64,000 nt of DNA from Pleurodeles waltl (taxonomy: Eukaryota > Chordata > Amphibia > Caudata > Salamandridae). Of this stretch, positions 1-11,100 are shown piece by piece. The position numbers and the translations under genes were made by a program. The notes beneath the pieces are model-generated. The model searched no databases. It had not been told where the DNA came from and saw only the letters and a list, made by a program, of their open reading frames with translations. How positions within the stretch are numbered: the stretch's first letter is position 1; every line of letters begins with the position of its first letter. The stretch covers positions 1,028,103,066 through 1,028,167,065 of the forward strand of contig NC_090446.1 of the NCBI RefSeq assembly GCF_031143425.1, in the 5' to 3' direction.

Positions 1-2349
1 TATGTCCTCAAGTTATCAATGAATGATATTGTTATACCAGGCATTGTTTCTGATGATTGGGATGTGAAGACTGTAGATTCTATGCTGACAGATTTGCAAT
101 ATTATACTCTCTATGACGATGAAGATGCTTACCAATTTAGAGATAATCATGGTGACATGTTTTGTTACAACTATTATGGACACCACTTTATTCATAAAGC
201 TAGTAGCCCTAAGTCCATATTTAATTATGTGCAATGGGAACATTGCTCGACTCCTCCACAAGGGAGTTAGAAAACGTATTATGTTAAATTTGCATATTTT
301 TCTGGGCATAATCAACGAAATGCTAGGTCTTACTATTTTAAAGTTACTCCGTATTCTAATAAGCAAATGTTATTGACCGATACTAAATTACTGTATTCAA
401 ATTTGTTTGTATCTAAACTTTCGGTCGAGGGGTATGAATACTGGTTTAAGACTGTTGACTTGAAAAGTGTTTGGGGTACGAAAATTGGCAGATGCAAGGC
501 AGGGACACATTATTTAGAGCATGTATTATCCCTGTGCAGATGATTTTCCTCAATGACACAGTACAACAGACTAGCTGTTTGGGCTTGGCAACAATTAGAG
601 AGTTAAATTTGCCTAGTATACCTGTCCCTTCCAAATTAAACAACTGGCAGCACTATGTGAATGCTACTTTTAGTGAATTTACACATTGGGTCCAGAATGG
701 TACGCTTAACACTTCATCGATACATCCGGGCAGGTGGTTATTATGGCCTGTAGACACTAATAAGTGTCATCAACGTTTTGTCACCTCTTCAGGGGGGTTC
801 AGGACTAGTTGGGCAGACCCTCGTTACATTTCACCAGAACATGCTGATATTATAACTACATACAGCGTGGGGAAGCTTTGTCAGCAATGGTTAAAGTCAT
901 CCACGCTGGATGCAGTTAAGTCACATCTCACGTTACTGTCTAATGATACTGATTTACAAGATTTTTTTTCAGGTCCGAAGGTACCACGGAAGAAAAGATT
1001 TTTATACGAAGTATATAATGAGATTTGGAAGCTTTCACAACAGGAGGCTGCAGCCCGGTTGAGGCAGATTGATCAGGAAAACCTGACGCAGACTGTCTGT
1101 TGTTGATAATGGCATGCATACCCTTTCTGACCGGGTTTACACGATTGACAGCATTGTTTCCTCTGCTATTGACATTATTAAATCAGACATGTCTTCTTTA
1201 TATCATGGGCAGAGTCAAACGCGGTCCATCATGCAGCTGGGTTGGACTCTTCAGACCTTGAAGGCAGGTCGCGTTCCATGGCAGCACATTCGTGCCAGAG
1301 AGATCTTTATCTCCTTTAATTTGACTCGTCAACAACAGCTGATGGCTAAAAAGGAAGTGACGTATGTCATGTTGAATATTGAAAAATTGGAGAAACTGCC
1401 TTTCACGGTTGCCGAGATCCCGTCAGCTGAGTGGTTGATTCATGGGGTTATTAATCTGCCTATCTCCACTCTGCAATTTACTTCTTGTTTGAAGCACATT
1501 CCGGTGGGTAGATATGAACCATTGGGAGACAGTTACATACACGAGGTGTGGGAGCTTCCCTTTCAATACAGATGTGTTAATGGTTTGAGGGAGGTTTTTC
1601 TTAGCGGTAGTGAATGCGAAACTTCTGTCAGCCATTCTATGGTTTGTAAACAGCTGTCCTTGCACGGAGCGTGTAACGCTTCGATTGCTAACTTAGCTTG
1701 TTATCTGAAGGGAGTTCCAGTCCCGGTTATTAAAAACACTTTCCAGGTGCTTTCTAACGGCAGTTACACTGTTCTTAACAGCAAACGCTGCTGTGGCATG
1801 CGTGCTGGAATAGTTTACGTTGTCGTTGTCAACAAGGCCGTTACGTGCTGCGGGAATGTGTTGTGTCCCCCCACTCAAATTAGGGAGGTAGCGGACATCT
1901 GGCCTCATATTGCTACTTCCAAGGTTAATTTCGACAAGTTGAGTCGACTAAAAGCTTTATTGTTTCAAAAGCATGTGGCCCTTACATCTGCTAGCGAGAC
2001 CTACGCACTTCAGGTGGCAAGGTAATCGGCGGAAATACAGTCCCTTTTGAATACTAACTTTCCAAGTCACTTCGGTGAACTTGTGGGACGTATATTTAAT
2101 GCATCCAGCACTGCTGGTATTGCACATTTTTTCAAAGCCGTTGGTGTTGGTTTTCCTCACACCTTCTCTTCCATATTCGGTTTGATACCTTTGGCTATAC
2201 ACTCTATTTTCGGTAGCATTTTTTGGGGTTTCCCGATTACTTTGGCTTTATTGGCTGTAGTCTTGCTGTTGTTTCTATTTTTTCGCAATGGCTGTCCCGC
2301 CACAACGAGATCCTATATTGCTGCTCCCGTCAGCACAGCTGTGTCGTGA
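1..2349 (+). pseudogene. Endogenous retrovirus Env remnant (surface plus transmembrane parts), broken
   Basis: Remains of a retroviral envelope glycoprotein gene; the N-terminus lies left of the window. The surface part reads in one frame from the edge to about 540 with an in-frame TAG at 268-270, then shifts to the frame open through 1106. That segment has several N-x-S/T glycosylation sites and a furin-type RKKR site at about 987-998. The transmembrane ectodomain is open at 1114-2025 in a further frame and is Cys-rich (CC pairs near 1790 and 1850). It ends at a TAA at 2023-2025; the same frame continues to 2349 and includes a strongly hydrophobic membrane anchor at about 2224-2283. So there are at least two frame breaks and two nonsense codons, and the gene cannot be functional. 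The polypurine tract and LTR downstream support the call. The long transmembrane ectodomain suggests an epsilon- or foamy-like rather than gamma-type Env, but I cannot assign the clade. Confidence 0.7.
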
Positions 2350-2500
2350 ACGCATGATGCAGCATTTTGGAGCAACACTCCTGGGCCATCCGACCGGTTT
2401 TGGATTGTGTGCAACCCGTGTTTCGGTGCTCGTTTGAACATGCACTGGCTCTCTCTGTCTCTCACTGCAGCGCCCTCCAGTGGTCGATCCTGATCTGTTG

Positions 2501-2749
2501 ATGTTCCCGATTAGGGCTCATTCCCAGACTTGTGCACTACGGTTGCGTTTGCTTCGTGAGGCAGTTTATGAGATTCCCTTCCTGGAGGAAGATGGTTTTG
2601 TCTCATTCATAGGCCCTGCACGGGGTGCCGCCCTGAATGGTTTTGGGGCTTTGGAACACACCTGTTCCATGGTACTTTGTGGCGTGGATCTTCCAATATT
2701 GACATATATCGAAGTGGAGGAGGTCCTACTTTGTATTGCTTCTGTTTAA
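2501..2749 (+). other. Small unassigned ORF between env and the 3' LTR
   Basis: An 82-codon open frame from an ATG at 2501 to TAA at 2747-2749; the frame is also open upstream without another ATG. It lies where complex retroviruses carry accessory genes. The predicted peptide is Leu/Glu rich with no membrane segment or motif I recognise. It may be a decayed accessory gene or a chance frame in 3' untranslated sequence. Confidence 0.25.
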
Positions 2750-2929
2750 CAATTGGATTTTTTTCCTCTCCTGCAAAATTGACATTATATTAAATTTGGC
2801 TTTATTGTCACAGGTTTCCTAAATTTATGACTTTGTTGCCTTCTGACCTTGTCGAAATATAAAAATATGCCCCAGATATAAACAATACCTAAAATTATAT
2901 ACATATTATTGGAACCACTTGCTACCGAC

Positions 2930-2940
2930 AAGGGGAGGGT
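2930..2940 (+). promoter_or_regulatory. Polypurine tract preceding the 3' LTR
   Basis: The purine run AAGGGGAGGG lies immediately before a TGTAGTGTGG sequence that looks like an LTR start. This is the expected position and orientation for the plus-strand primer of a + strand provirus whose env lies just upstream. Confidence 0.5.
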
Positions 2941-3947
2941 GTAGTGTGGTTAGTTTTACGTATCCTTTGCGCGTTAGCTTCAGGCTTTAGGCCTCTGTGC
3001 ACTTTGCTCTGGATGTATTTTATTCATTTGCTGGCAGCTTAGAGCCTCTGTGCACTTTGCTCTAAATGCTTTTTATTAGGCTTTGTACTGTTATTTTTCA
3101 AATAGCCAGTTCTACCGTTTTGTTTTTTATTCATATCACACTGTTAAGCCTACTTCAGCACTGAAGTTCTCCATAACACATTCACTTTGTGCTTCAGTCA
3201 AGGATACAGTCTGGTACATTGCTGATAGACGTGGTAGGAGTTTAGACTTGGCATTCCTGCGTAGGGTCATTTTGTGATCACGCTGACATGTTAGTTATAA
3301 AATCACTTCCTTGTCCCAATACACGGCAGAGGGAGATTCCAACCAGGGAACCACAACTAGACGCTGACTGCCTCGTTGCAGATGCTGAACCAAGATCACA
3401 GGCCTTTGCTCAGGTATGAGGGCTGATGTCTCCCCGGTGATTCAGAAAGGCAAGTTAGAAGCTTAACATGCTGTGCTCGAAATAGATCAAGCAGAGGGAG
3501 AGTAGAAACTAATAGACACAATGATAGCTTTGTTCTTATGTTTTACTCTCCTGGTGACTATTTCAATCCTACTGTGTTGTATGATTCTGGTTATTGCGGC
3601 TCACGCCTTATTATCTAAAATACAGTCGTTTTATTAAAACATTATATAAAACCTATACGGTCTTTGTCATTTGTATATGAGATCATACTGTAAATGAGAG
3701 TTGTTTTGGATCTGAGTGACCACGACTTCCCCGAGAAGTTCCAAAGATGTTATGCGCTCGGCTGCCCAATCATCTCTTCCCCGTGGGAGAAATGAGGCAC
3801 TGCTAGTTAGCCGGAGCAAAACCCGGATTTAGGGTGACCGAGTTCCTTACACGTGGGTCAGACTCAGTCCCCCACACCGTTATCGATCCTGTTGCCTAGA
3901 AATCCAGTAGTGTCATTTAGGATAATGAGAGCCCACGCAACACTACT
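2940..3947 (+). repeat. 3' LTR of the endogenous retrovirus (approximate ends)
   Basis: The repeat starts TGTAGTGTGG straight after the polypurine tract. About 1 kb on is the near inverse AACACTAC, which I take as the degraded right end. Within it a TATA-like ATTATATAAA lies at 3641-3650, about 300 bases before the right end, as in a U3 promoter. Two imperfect copies of a ~38 bp motif (2987-3024 and 3039-3076) lie in the presumed U3 and could be duplicated enhancer sequence. I see no AATAAA. The left LTR is outside the window, so this cannot be confirmed by pairing. Confidence 0.45.
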
Positions 3948-4960
3948 CTCCGGGCAAAAGTCCACAAATAGTACTCGAATCATCTGATGGGGGATATCAA
4001 ACCTGGGACCACATGCCTTGTAGGGTGATTTAGACCTAAAAATCAGCTAGTTTGTTCTCATGTCTGAATGTTTAAGACAGTGTTCTAAAAAGAAATTTGA
4101 TTGAGTATTATCGGTTTTGGGGGCAGAACAAGATAGGGGTTATGTGCTCCCAAGTGCTGCTCTCAGCATTCAGCACATTGTGGGGCAGCTGGGAGTGTTT
4201 GACGGAAGCAAGGGAGATGGCTGCAGCTGCTGTGGCTATTACGCACCTGGGATCACTTTTTCATCTTGCTCAGCAGTTGAGGCATTCATCACCAAGGAAC
4301 ATCAGTGCCTGTGATGGGGCCAATTAAAAAACAGGACAGCAGCAAACAGAGCACAACAACGACAACACCAGCCAGCACCAGCGGGGGTTTGGGGGGCACC
4401 AGCGGTAGTATCGGCAGTGGAGTCGGGTGACAACACACCCGAGGGGAATATCAAATGGGAGACACGATCAGGTGGAGAAGGGGGAAACAGCACAGTACAT
4501 CCCTCCTTCCCCATAGATCGTAGGCCTATCGTAGATCTGTTTTGGAAACCAGGAGGGGAAACAAGGTAGACAAGTGAAGAGAAAACATGGTGTTTGGTCT
4601 CATGAGCAGGCTAGTGAGAAACACCAATGGGCTGAAAACAGTGCGGAAGGCTGCCCTCCAGCACAGCCTACACCAGGTCAATGTTCTATTTTCCCACTGG
4701 CAGAGACATTTCCCAACAGTGCACTGGAATAGGGGGTTCAAGCATGGGACAGACATTGGCATTGACATAAGCTGGGAGATCGGTGAAGGGGAGCAGAGAA
4801 AACACAGATGTGTGGTGGGGGGGGCGGGATCAGGAGGGTGGGTGAGTGGGCATCCAACAGGAGGCAAGAAAATGTGTCCTACAGTTCTTGGGATTCTACT
4901 AGATTAACAGAGGCCATCCAAGAGTCAAACAAAACACAGAAGCCTCACAAGTCCTACAAG
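3948..4960. other. No gene recognised
   Basis: Flank of the provirus. From about 4,100 the sequence becomes A- and G-rich with CAGCA-like runs, and could be 5' untranslated sequence of the L1 whose ORF1 remnant follows. No frame here has recognisable protein similarity. The open frames at 4097-4327 and 4587-4907 have no domain. Confidence 0.3.
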
Positions 4961-5159
4961 CCTTAAAGGCACTGTAGTAAGAAGATAGTAGCTACTAAAG
5001 CAAGCTCTGACCCTGACGCAGTAGAGTGTTTCTTCTCATCAGAAGGGTCAGAATGGTCTGAGGCGAGCTCGGACTCAGGGGATGACTCTAGGGATAGTGT
5101 CCTCAGCGAATCAAGTGGCACCTCTGAGGATAGCATCCCTACAACAACCCTTAAAGCCA

Positions 5160-5880
5160 CCAGAAGGGGCAGGAGACAAGTAAATGCAGGAGCAGACTTA
5201 AAGTGGAACTATTCAATAGCAACAGCACAACTGTTGGGAGATGGCACCATAGACTCCCAGGGCCTGATAAATCAGCAACCACCAACCATGGAGGCCATCT
5301 ATCAATGCTTTATGGAGCACAGGGACAAGACATGGTGTGATAGCCATATGGTCTCTGTGTGGTGACTACAAAATCGCAAGGTGGCCAAAACACACCCAAC
5401 TATAGCAGAAAGGATATCCAATCTGGAAAGTAGGGCCACTGCCTTGGAGATGGATGTCGCTGCGGACCGTGGGCAGGAGGCTGCTTATGAAGCTCAACTA
5501 ATCGACATTCAGTGGAAAATGGAAGACTACGAAAATTGACCGTGTCACATCAATCTGCTAGCCCTAGGGTCGGCAGAAGACAAAGAGGGGAATGATACAA
5601 AACTGTTTTTGAGCAACATGTTCCTGAAGGCTTTTCCGTTGCTTGAGGGTGGAACTGGGAACAAGAGATCAAAAGAGCGCACAATCCCCCAAACAAAGAA
5701 GCAGGTGAACTAGAACACTGAGAAACCCAGGGCTATACTGGTCTATAGTGGGAATCTTGCCCATACAGGAAATATTTCAAAAAGCACGGCCAGATTCCAA
5801 ACATAAAGTAGACATAAGTTCTTTCTTTGCGATACTGGACTTTTATGTAACAGTTGAAGGATGCTGGAGACACACAGATG
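5160..5880 (+). pseudogene. L1 ORF1 remnant (element L1-A)
   Basis: Decayed ORF1 of an L1-type retrotransposon, the RNA-binding chaperone of the element. Read on the + strand with several stops and frame changes, it shows the family's order. First comes a heptad-like coiled coil (ERISNLESRATALE near 5,410-5,460). Next is the link into the RRM (an IQWKMEDYEN-type motif near 5,505-5,540). Then comes a degraded C-terminal domain with a PRAILVY-like strand near 5,725-5,755. The matching ORF2 begins near 9,890, displaced about 4 kb by antisense L1 sequence. Confidence 0.6.
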
Positions 5881-5906
5881 ATCAAAAAAAAAAAAACTTC
5901 TAGTTT

Positions 5907-5920
5907 GGGGGGGGGGGGGG
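5907..5920. repeat. Poly-G run of 14
   Basis: A homopolymer of 14 G preceded by a 13 A run (5884-5896) and followed by two further short G runs. It is low complexity at the end of the ORF1 remnant, near where the antisense L1 sequence begins. Confidence 0.9.
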
Positions 5921-6399
5921 AGGGCAGTGGGGGGGGAGTCTCAGGCATTTTTGATGAATCCACAGAGGCTCAAAATCATTTTGAATAATACGAAGACACG
6001 GGTAAAACCTCGTACCTGGGTCAGTGAGTGATATGACAATGATACATGCTTTTGTTTCACAATTAACATTTTTTTCCCTCTTTTCTTCATTCTCCTTTTT
6101 CCATTGTGTTCACTTCCCCTCAAAAAACTTTATGTAGTCTATATGATTGTTTTTTTCTCTTGTTTCTCTACATGAATAGGGGGAGTGGGAGCAAGAAGGG
6201 GGCACTCAGCCAGAACAGTTACGCGAAAGATAGCATGGAGCGTTTTTTGGGGTGCAACTCGCAGTTCCCGCATGTACTGCTTACCAATACCTCAGCGCTT
6301 ACTAGTGCTTAGTTGGCCAAGTCATCTGATTGGGGGCCCTCCGCTGCATCAGCCGCGCCATCTCCCATCTCAACTTGTGCTTTCAAACATACTTCCAAG

Positions 6400-9300
6400 A
6401 GGGACCAGATGTCCTTAGGTTGGGTTCACACTGGCATTAAATACCACAATAAGGTGACAACTGTTCCTGGCAGTAAGCTGCACCTCGAACCTACCCTCCC
6501 TACATGTTGTCCGTTGTCAAACCCAATGCATTGCACCTTGGTGTTTTTCTAGCAGTAGAAGCACCGCCGCCAGCCTGTGTGCCTCCAGCAGGGCATCCTT
6601 GACATAACCCAGCAACGCAATGGGTTGGCAAGTGCTCAAGCACACACCCAGCAATAATCTTGATAGTGTCCATGATCACCAACCAGCATTGCTGGGCACC
6701 GAGCATCGCAAACGTTGTGTACCCTTGATCAAGCTCATTCTGTGCAATCTCAGAGATTCTGTGCAATCTCTCGGGGTGTGGTAAAAGCGATGCAAAAATT
6801 TGAAATGCACCAGGCACAATCTATAATTGGGAGAGGAGGCGTACCTCCACTGTTCATCAGTAAAAGTGACAGCAAGGACCAACTCAGCCCTGAGGGGAGG
6901 AGTTCTGAAGCATTCTGAGCACAGCGAGCAGTTAATATGTAAATGTGGCCAGCAAAACCGCATCAGGTTACTGGAGGGCCAGGTGAGGAGTGACAAACGT
7001 GCCCTCCGGATACACGACCCTCATAGATGTCATCTACAGACTGCGCAACCTGGACAGGTGTCCAGCTTCATGGGTGATGGGCATGGAAGGATGGCCAATA
7101 ATCTGCACCGAGGGGGAATACAGGGCACCCAGACAAGCTCACCATCTAAGGTCATTCTAGGCCCACACCGTGCAGGCCACTGTCTCTGCACTCAAGGGCA
7201 CAAAGTAGAGTGCCATCAGGAGATACAGGATGCAACATCTTGACCTGGTCCAGTGTGCTCCATGAATTTCATGTGGAACAGCCAACAGTGTACAAACTGT
7301 GGCTGCACACAATTGTAGTATAGGTGCCTTCAGGATCCCCAGTTCGAATGGAATTGTCATCACCCCCCAGGCAATTAGAGGCGGCCTGCCCACCCATACA
7401 GGAGCCACTAAGATCGACCGGAGTCAGCTACAAAAGGCTGATTTAGTAACAAATAGAGGAACAAGAGTAGCACCACCATCTCAATGATAGGGAGCCTGCC
7501 AGTTAAGGTCAGCAGCAGTTAACCACAGCCCTCCACCTGCTCCTCCAACCGTGTCATGAGACATTCACATTAGTCCCTCCATTGGTTATCCAGGCTTCTG
7601 CTCAGCCATGCTGCTAGATATCTCACCGACTCCATGACCCATTGGAGTGGATACGAACTACTCAGTCACTTGGGAACAAAATGGGCTTACCCAGACAGGC
7701 CTCCAAACCTAGTAAATTTCCGTATCAGCGGTTCCCGATTGTCCCACGAGTTCCTTACAGAGTGTCACATAGTCAGCATACATCGACACAAGAATCCTAT
7801 GCTGCATGAACCCCAGCCCCCATGGGAGTGATGCTGCAGTCACACCGCCAGCGGCTCCACCGCAATGGAAAATATTGGCGATAGCAGGCATCCCTGGTGG
7901 ATGCCCTCGTCACTGGGAGGGGAGGGGGGGGGGCAGTAACAGCTTGGTTAACGCACAAGCGAGCAACAGGATGGGAGTTAGGGAGTCTGATGAACTTGGG
8001 GCTCAGGCCAAAGCGTGAAAACAGCACGAATAAGTAAGACTACTTGAGGGAAACAAACGCCTTTGTGGCATTCAAGAATACAGCAGCTGCGTGGAGGTCA
8101 GGTTCAAAGGTGTGCACAAAGGCAAAAAAGGTGCAAAGGTTATGAGCCGATTGATCTGGCCTCACAATGTGTGGATGGAGAGGGAACATTCTAGGGGTAA
8201 CGAGTTTGGCAAGGATTTTACTATCAAGGTTAATAATGGACAGAAGATGGTAAGACTTGCATCTCTGGGGGGTTCTTATCAGCTATGAAAATTTTACAAT
8301 CAAGGCTACCTGCAGCAAAGGTGGCACACCGCCAGCAGCAAGAGATTCCTCATACATTGCGAGGAGGTGTAGTGCGAGCATCTGGGCATATTTTTTTTTT
8401 TTGCAAAAGTCCGCAGATCGGCTGTCGATCTGGGGACCTTTTGGCCAGGTAGATGGCTGCTGTTCCACCCTGGAGCTGATTCAGGTCATCCTGCATTTTT
8501 GGCAATATATTCACTGGCCCAGGGCTTGTGCAACAAATTGGCTAGGGTCTTAACAGCTCTATCCCCTCTCCATATCTCCAAGCCCATGCCTCTTACCCCA
8601 TAGTGGGTCTCCCTCTGTGGCACTTCCTCATATTCCGTCAGCTTGCCGCTAATGGCTGCCAGTACAGACCGCAATCATTGTTTAAAGTATTGGCACTCCA
8701 GCTTGCGGATCTCCGCCTCAAGACTCATCAGCTCGCTCCCACGCAGTGCCCACAGCATCTCCGCCTGCGCAGCGATGCAGACGCCTCACACCACAACTTT
8801 GAAGGCCTCCCTTCATGACACAGAGTGCTTCTTATGCTCAAAAAAGTCCACTGAGGCAACTATGACCTCCTTCCGAAATACCTGGTCTCACAGAACCCCT
8901 GGGGCAAGCCACTATGTAAAGGCACGAGCACATCTCTAGCAGAACCGGTGTGTGGTCAGACAATGTCCTCTGCAAGTTTTCTACCCTTACGGTCCAAGCA
9001 TTACTGGCACACCTCACCAACTAGTAGACAAAGCGCAACCATGTGGAGTGTGTCAATATAATGTATGTGCCATCCTCGTCTCAGACGACAAAAGTCTGAA
9101 AGGTGACTGCCACCTATAAGAAGGTGTAACTGTGCAGTCGCATTCGGGTGTGGGTGCCAGGATTCACTGGAGCGGGCGGCCCCAGGGTAGAGGACCACAC
9201 TGAAGTCTCTGCCCCCACAAAACTGCTCCCTGACCCAGTGTACCCACCAGCCTCCACACCTTGGCAAAGAAGCAGATATTGTCTGTGTTGAGAACATAAA

Positions 9301-9620
9301 ATCGACAGCAGTTGCAATGGAGTACCCTGAAGAGTATCCACCAATAACACATAGAGGCTCAGAGGGTCACAGATGACCTGGCCAGTGCACCAGGCAAACC
9401 TTAGCATAGAACGAGTAGTAGGCCACATGACGTTTGCCCACTCATCCTGTTCGAAGGCATGTTCTGTGTGTGTTTAGTAAGATGTAGCTGTTGCAGAAAG
9501 CCTATGTCTCACTGTCGTCGCAGGAAGGCCAGCACGTCATGTCTTATGCCTATCATTTAGCAGTCATATGTTCCAAGTTAAACACTTAAGCAGGCGCACC
9601 GGAGTGAGAGAAGAAAACTG
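6400..9620 (-). pseudogene. L1 ORF2 remnant, antisense (element L1-F)
   Basis: Decayed ORF2 (endonuclease plus reverse transcriptase) of an L1 on the minus strand, running from high to low coordinates. Near 9,590 a LTWNI start of the APE-type endonuclease is visible, followed by DIGFLQ (~9,500). A degraded APN strand lies near 9,290, a GGDFN-like GGRDF near 9,210 and SDHTPV near 8,960. In the RT, TKAFV (near 8,050), RFGLSPKFI (near 8,000) and a mutated catalytic box YADY (7,769-7,780) follow in order. A C-terminal FKFLHRFYHTP motif lies near 6,800, with the Cys region after it. Many stops and frameshifts make it non-functional. It sits between ORF1 and ORF2 of L1-A, so it probably inserted there. 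Confidence 0.7.
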
Positions 9621-9889
9621 ATCACCTGTTGCGCTTGGTAAGTGCACCCTGTCAGTGAGATCACAACTGAATGCTGAGTGGCCAGGTAACAAAACAAACA
9701 TCACACAGCCAATCATCTGCAAACGACAACAATGTCCCAACAATCCTCCAATCACCCCTTTGACTCTTCCCACACGGGCCAAATCTTCCCAGCCCACAAG
9801 TCTAGCATCCACAAACTAGAGAACGAAGGAATCAACCAAGAACTGATCCTGCGGTGGCGAACCAAAGGTCTGCTGGGACCTATCTTAAC

Positions 9890-11100
9890 GTCAAAGGAAG
9901 CAGGCTTGTAAAATTTGTATATGTTCCATTAACGTGTGTGGGTTTAAATGACAAACTCAAGAGGTAACGCGTAGCTGGGGCCAGATATTATCTATGAGCA
10001 GGAAACTCATATCCCTTGGGAGAAAAGAAGACCTGCTGCAGGGAAGGGGATTTTCTCTTGAATGTGCATCTAGCTTTTCTACCAGGGGGCTGGCAATTCT
10101 AGCTAGGGGATATATGGGCCAGGCGAAGCGTCCAATGGTAGATAAATATGGAAGATGGGTGATAGTTCAAGGTCAGGTCGCTAAGGTTAACTTTACCTTA
10201 TGTTCCATCAACGGCTCCATTTTTTGGCGGATAGAAGGTTTGGAAGAACGGACGGTGTAATTGGCCTTATGGGCGGTCCCTCTGGCCGTGTGTGGCAATT
10301 CTAATCTTCGTTTGGATGAGGATATCAATAATGGATGGAATAAAATATTTGGGGGAGGAGCTACTTGTGTAAAGAGGAACGCGACATCTTATGAGCAGCC
10401 ACAAGTTAGTTGATATCTGGGGCAGACTCCAATCTCCTGCCTCAGGGTACACCTTTTCTCATGGCCACAAAATATGTCCGATTGGACCATTCTTTGATTT
10501 CTTCCGAACCAGTGGGGATGGCTGTCATCATGAGACTCCCTAAGCTATTCTCCAACCACAATCCCTCAATCTTAGAAATCTCAGGTATGGTAGCAGTCAG
10601 GAGTCAGGGTAAGTGGACATTTGAAAGGAAATTGCTTCTAAACATTTACTATGCTAACCATATGAGGAAATGGACAGCCAACTTTCTGGAAGCGAATACA
10701 AACAATGTGCCAGGAGGGATAGTCTGGGATTCATTAAAAGCAGGGATTAGGCACAAGACGATCAGTTTTGCTTCTCGTAATATGGAGCAGCCAGATAAGG
10801 TGGTCAGAGGACTGTACGAGGAGCTGCCAGAAATGAAAGGGCAACATATGAAGCTGATCACAAGCAGGCAGGATGACAACGAAATTCAGCAAAGAAAAAC
10901 TGTGACAAAGGCCAGGATAAATAGCTATCACTCTAGAATATTGGCTGAAAAAGTCCAGACTTGCAGACCAGAGAGCTACGAGTACGAGAGACTGTGGACA
11001 GTTTGCTCGCTCTGCATGCACAACACCAAGAGGTGGAGAGGGGTATCAAAGAAAAAGATTGTTCCACTCCGGATGCCCTAGTTAAAGTCTTTGAGCAATG
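9890..11100 (+). pseudogene. L1 ORF2 endonuclease and linker remnant (element L1-A)
   Basis: The start of ORF2 of the + strand L1 whose ORF1 remnant lies near 5.2-5.9 kb. From about 9,945 the frames give a degraded N-terminal VGLNDKLKR and a QETH-like AGNSY. A GLAILA strand lies near 10,090 and KYGRWVIVQG near 10,150. Past 10,440 a THFSH-like strand marks the end of the endonuclease. The frame at 10,410-11,081 carries part of the Glu/Arg-rich linker toward the RT. Numerous stops are present. The next piece of the element, the RT start, resumes at about 13.5 kb. Confidence 0.55.

Noticed and set aside
2710..2730. GAAGTGGAGGAGG as the polypurine tract
   Set aside because: It lies inside the small ORF and is not followed by TG; the run at 2,930-2,940 precedes TGTAGTGT and fits better.
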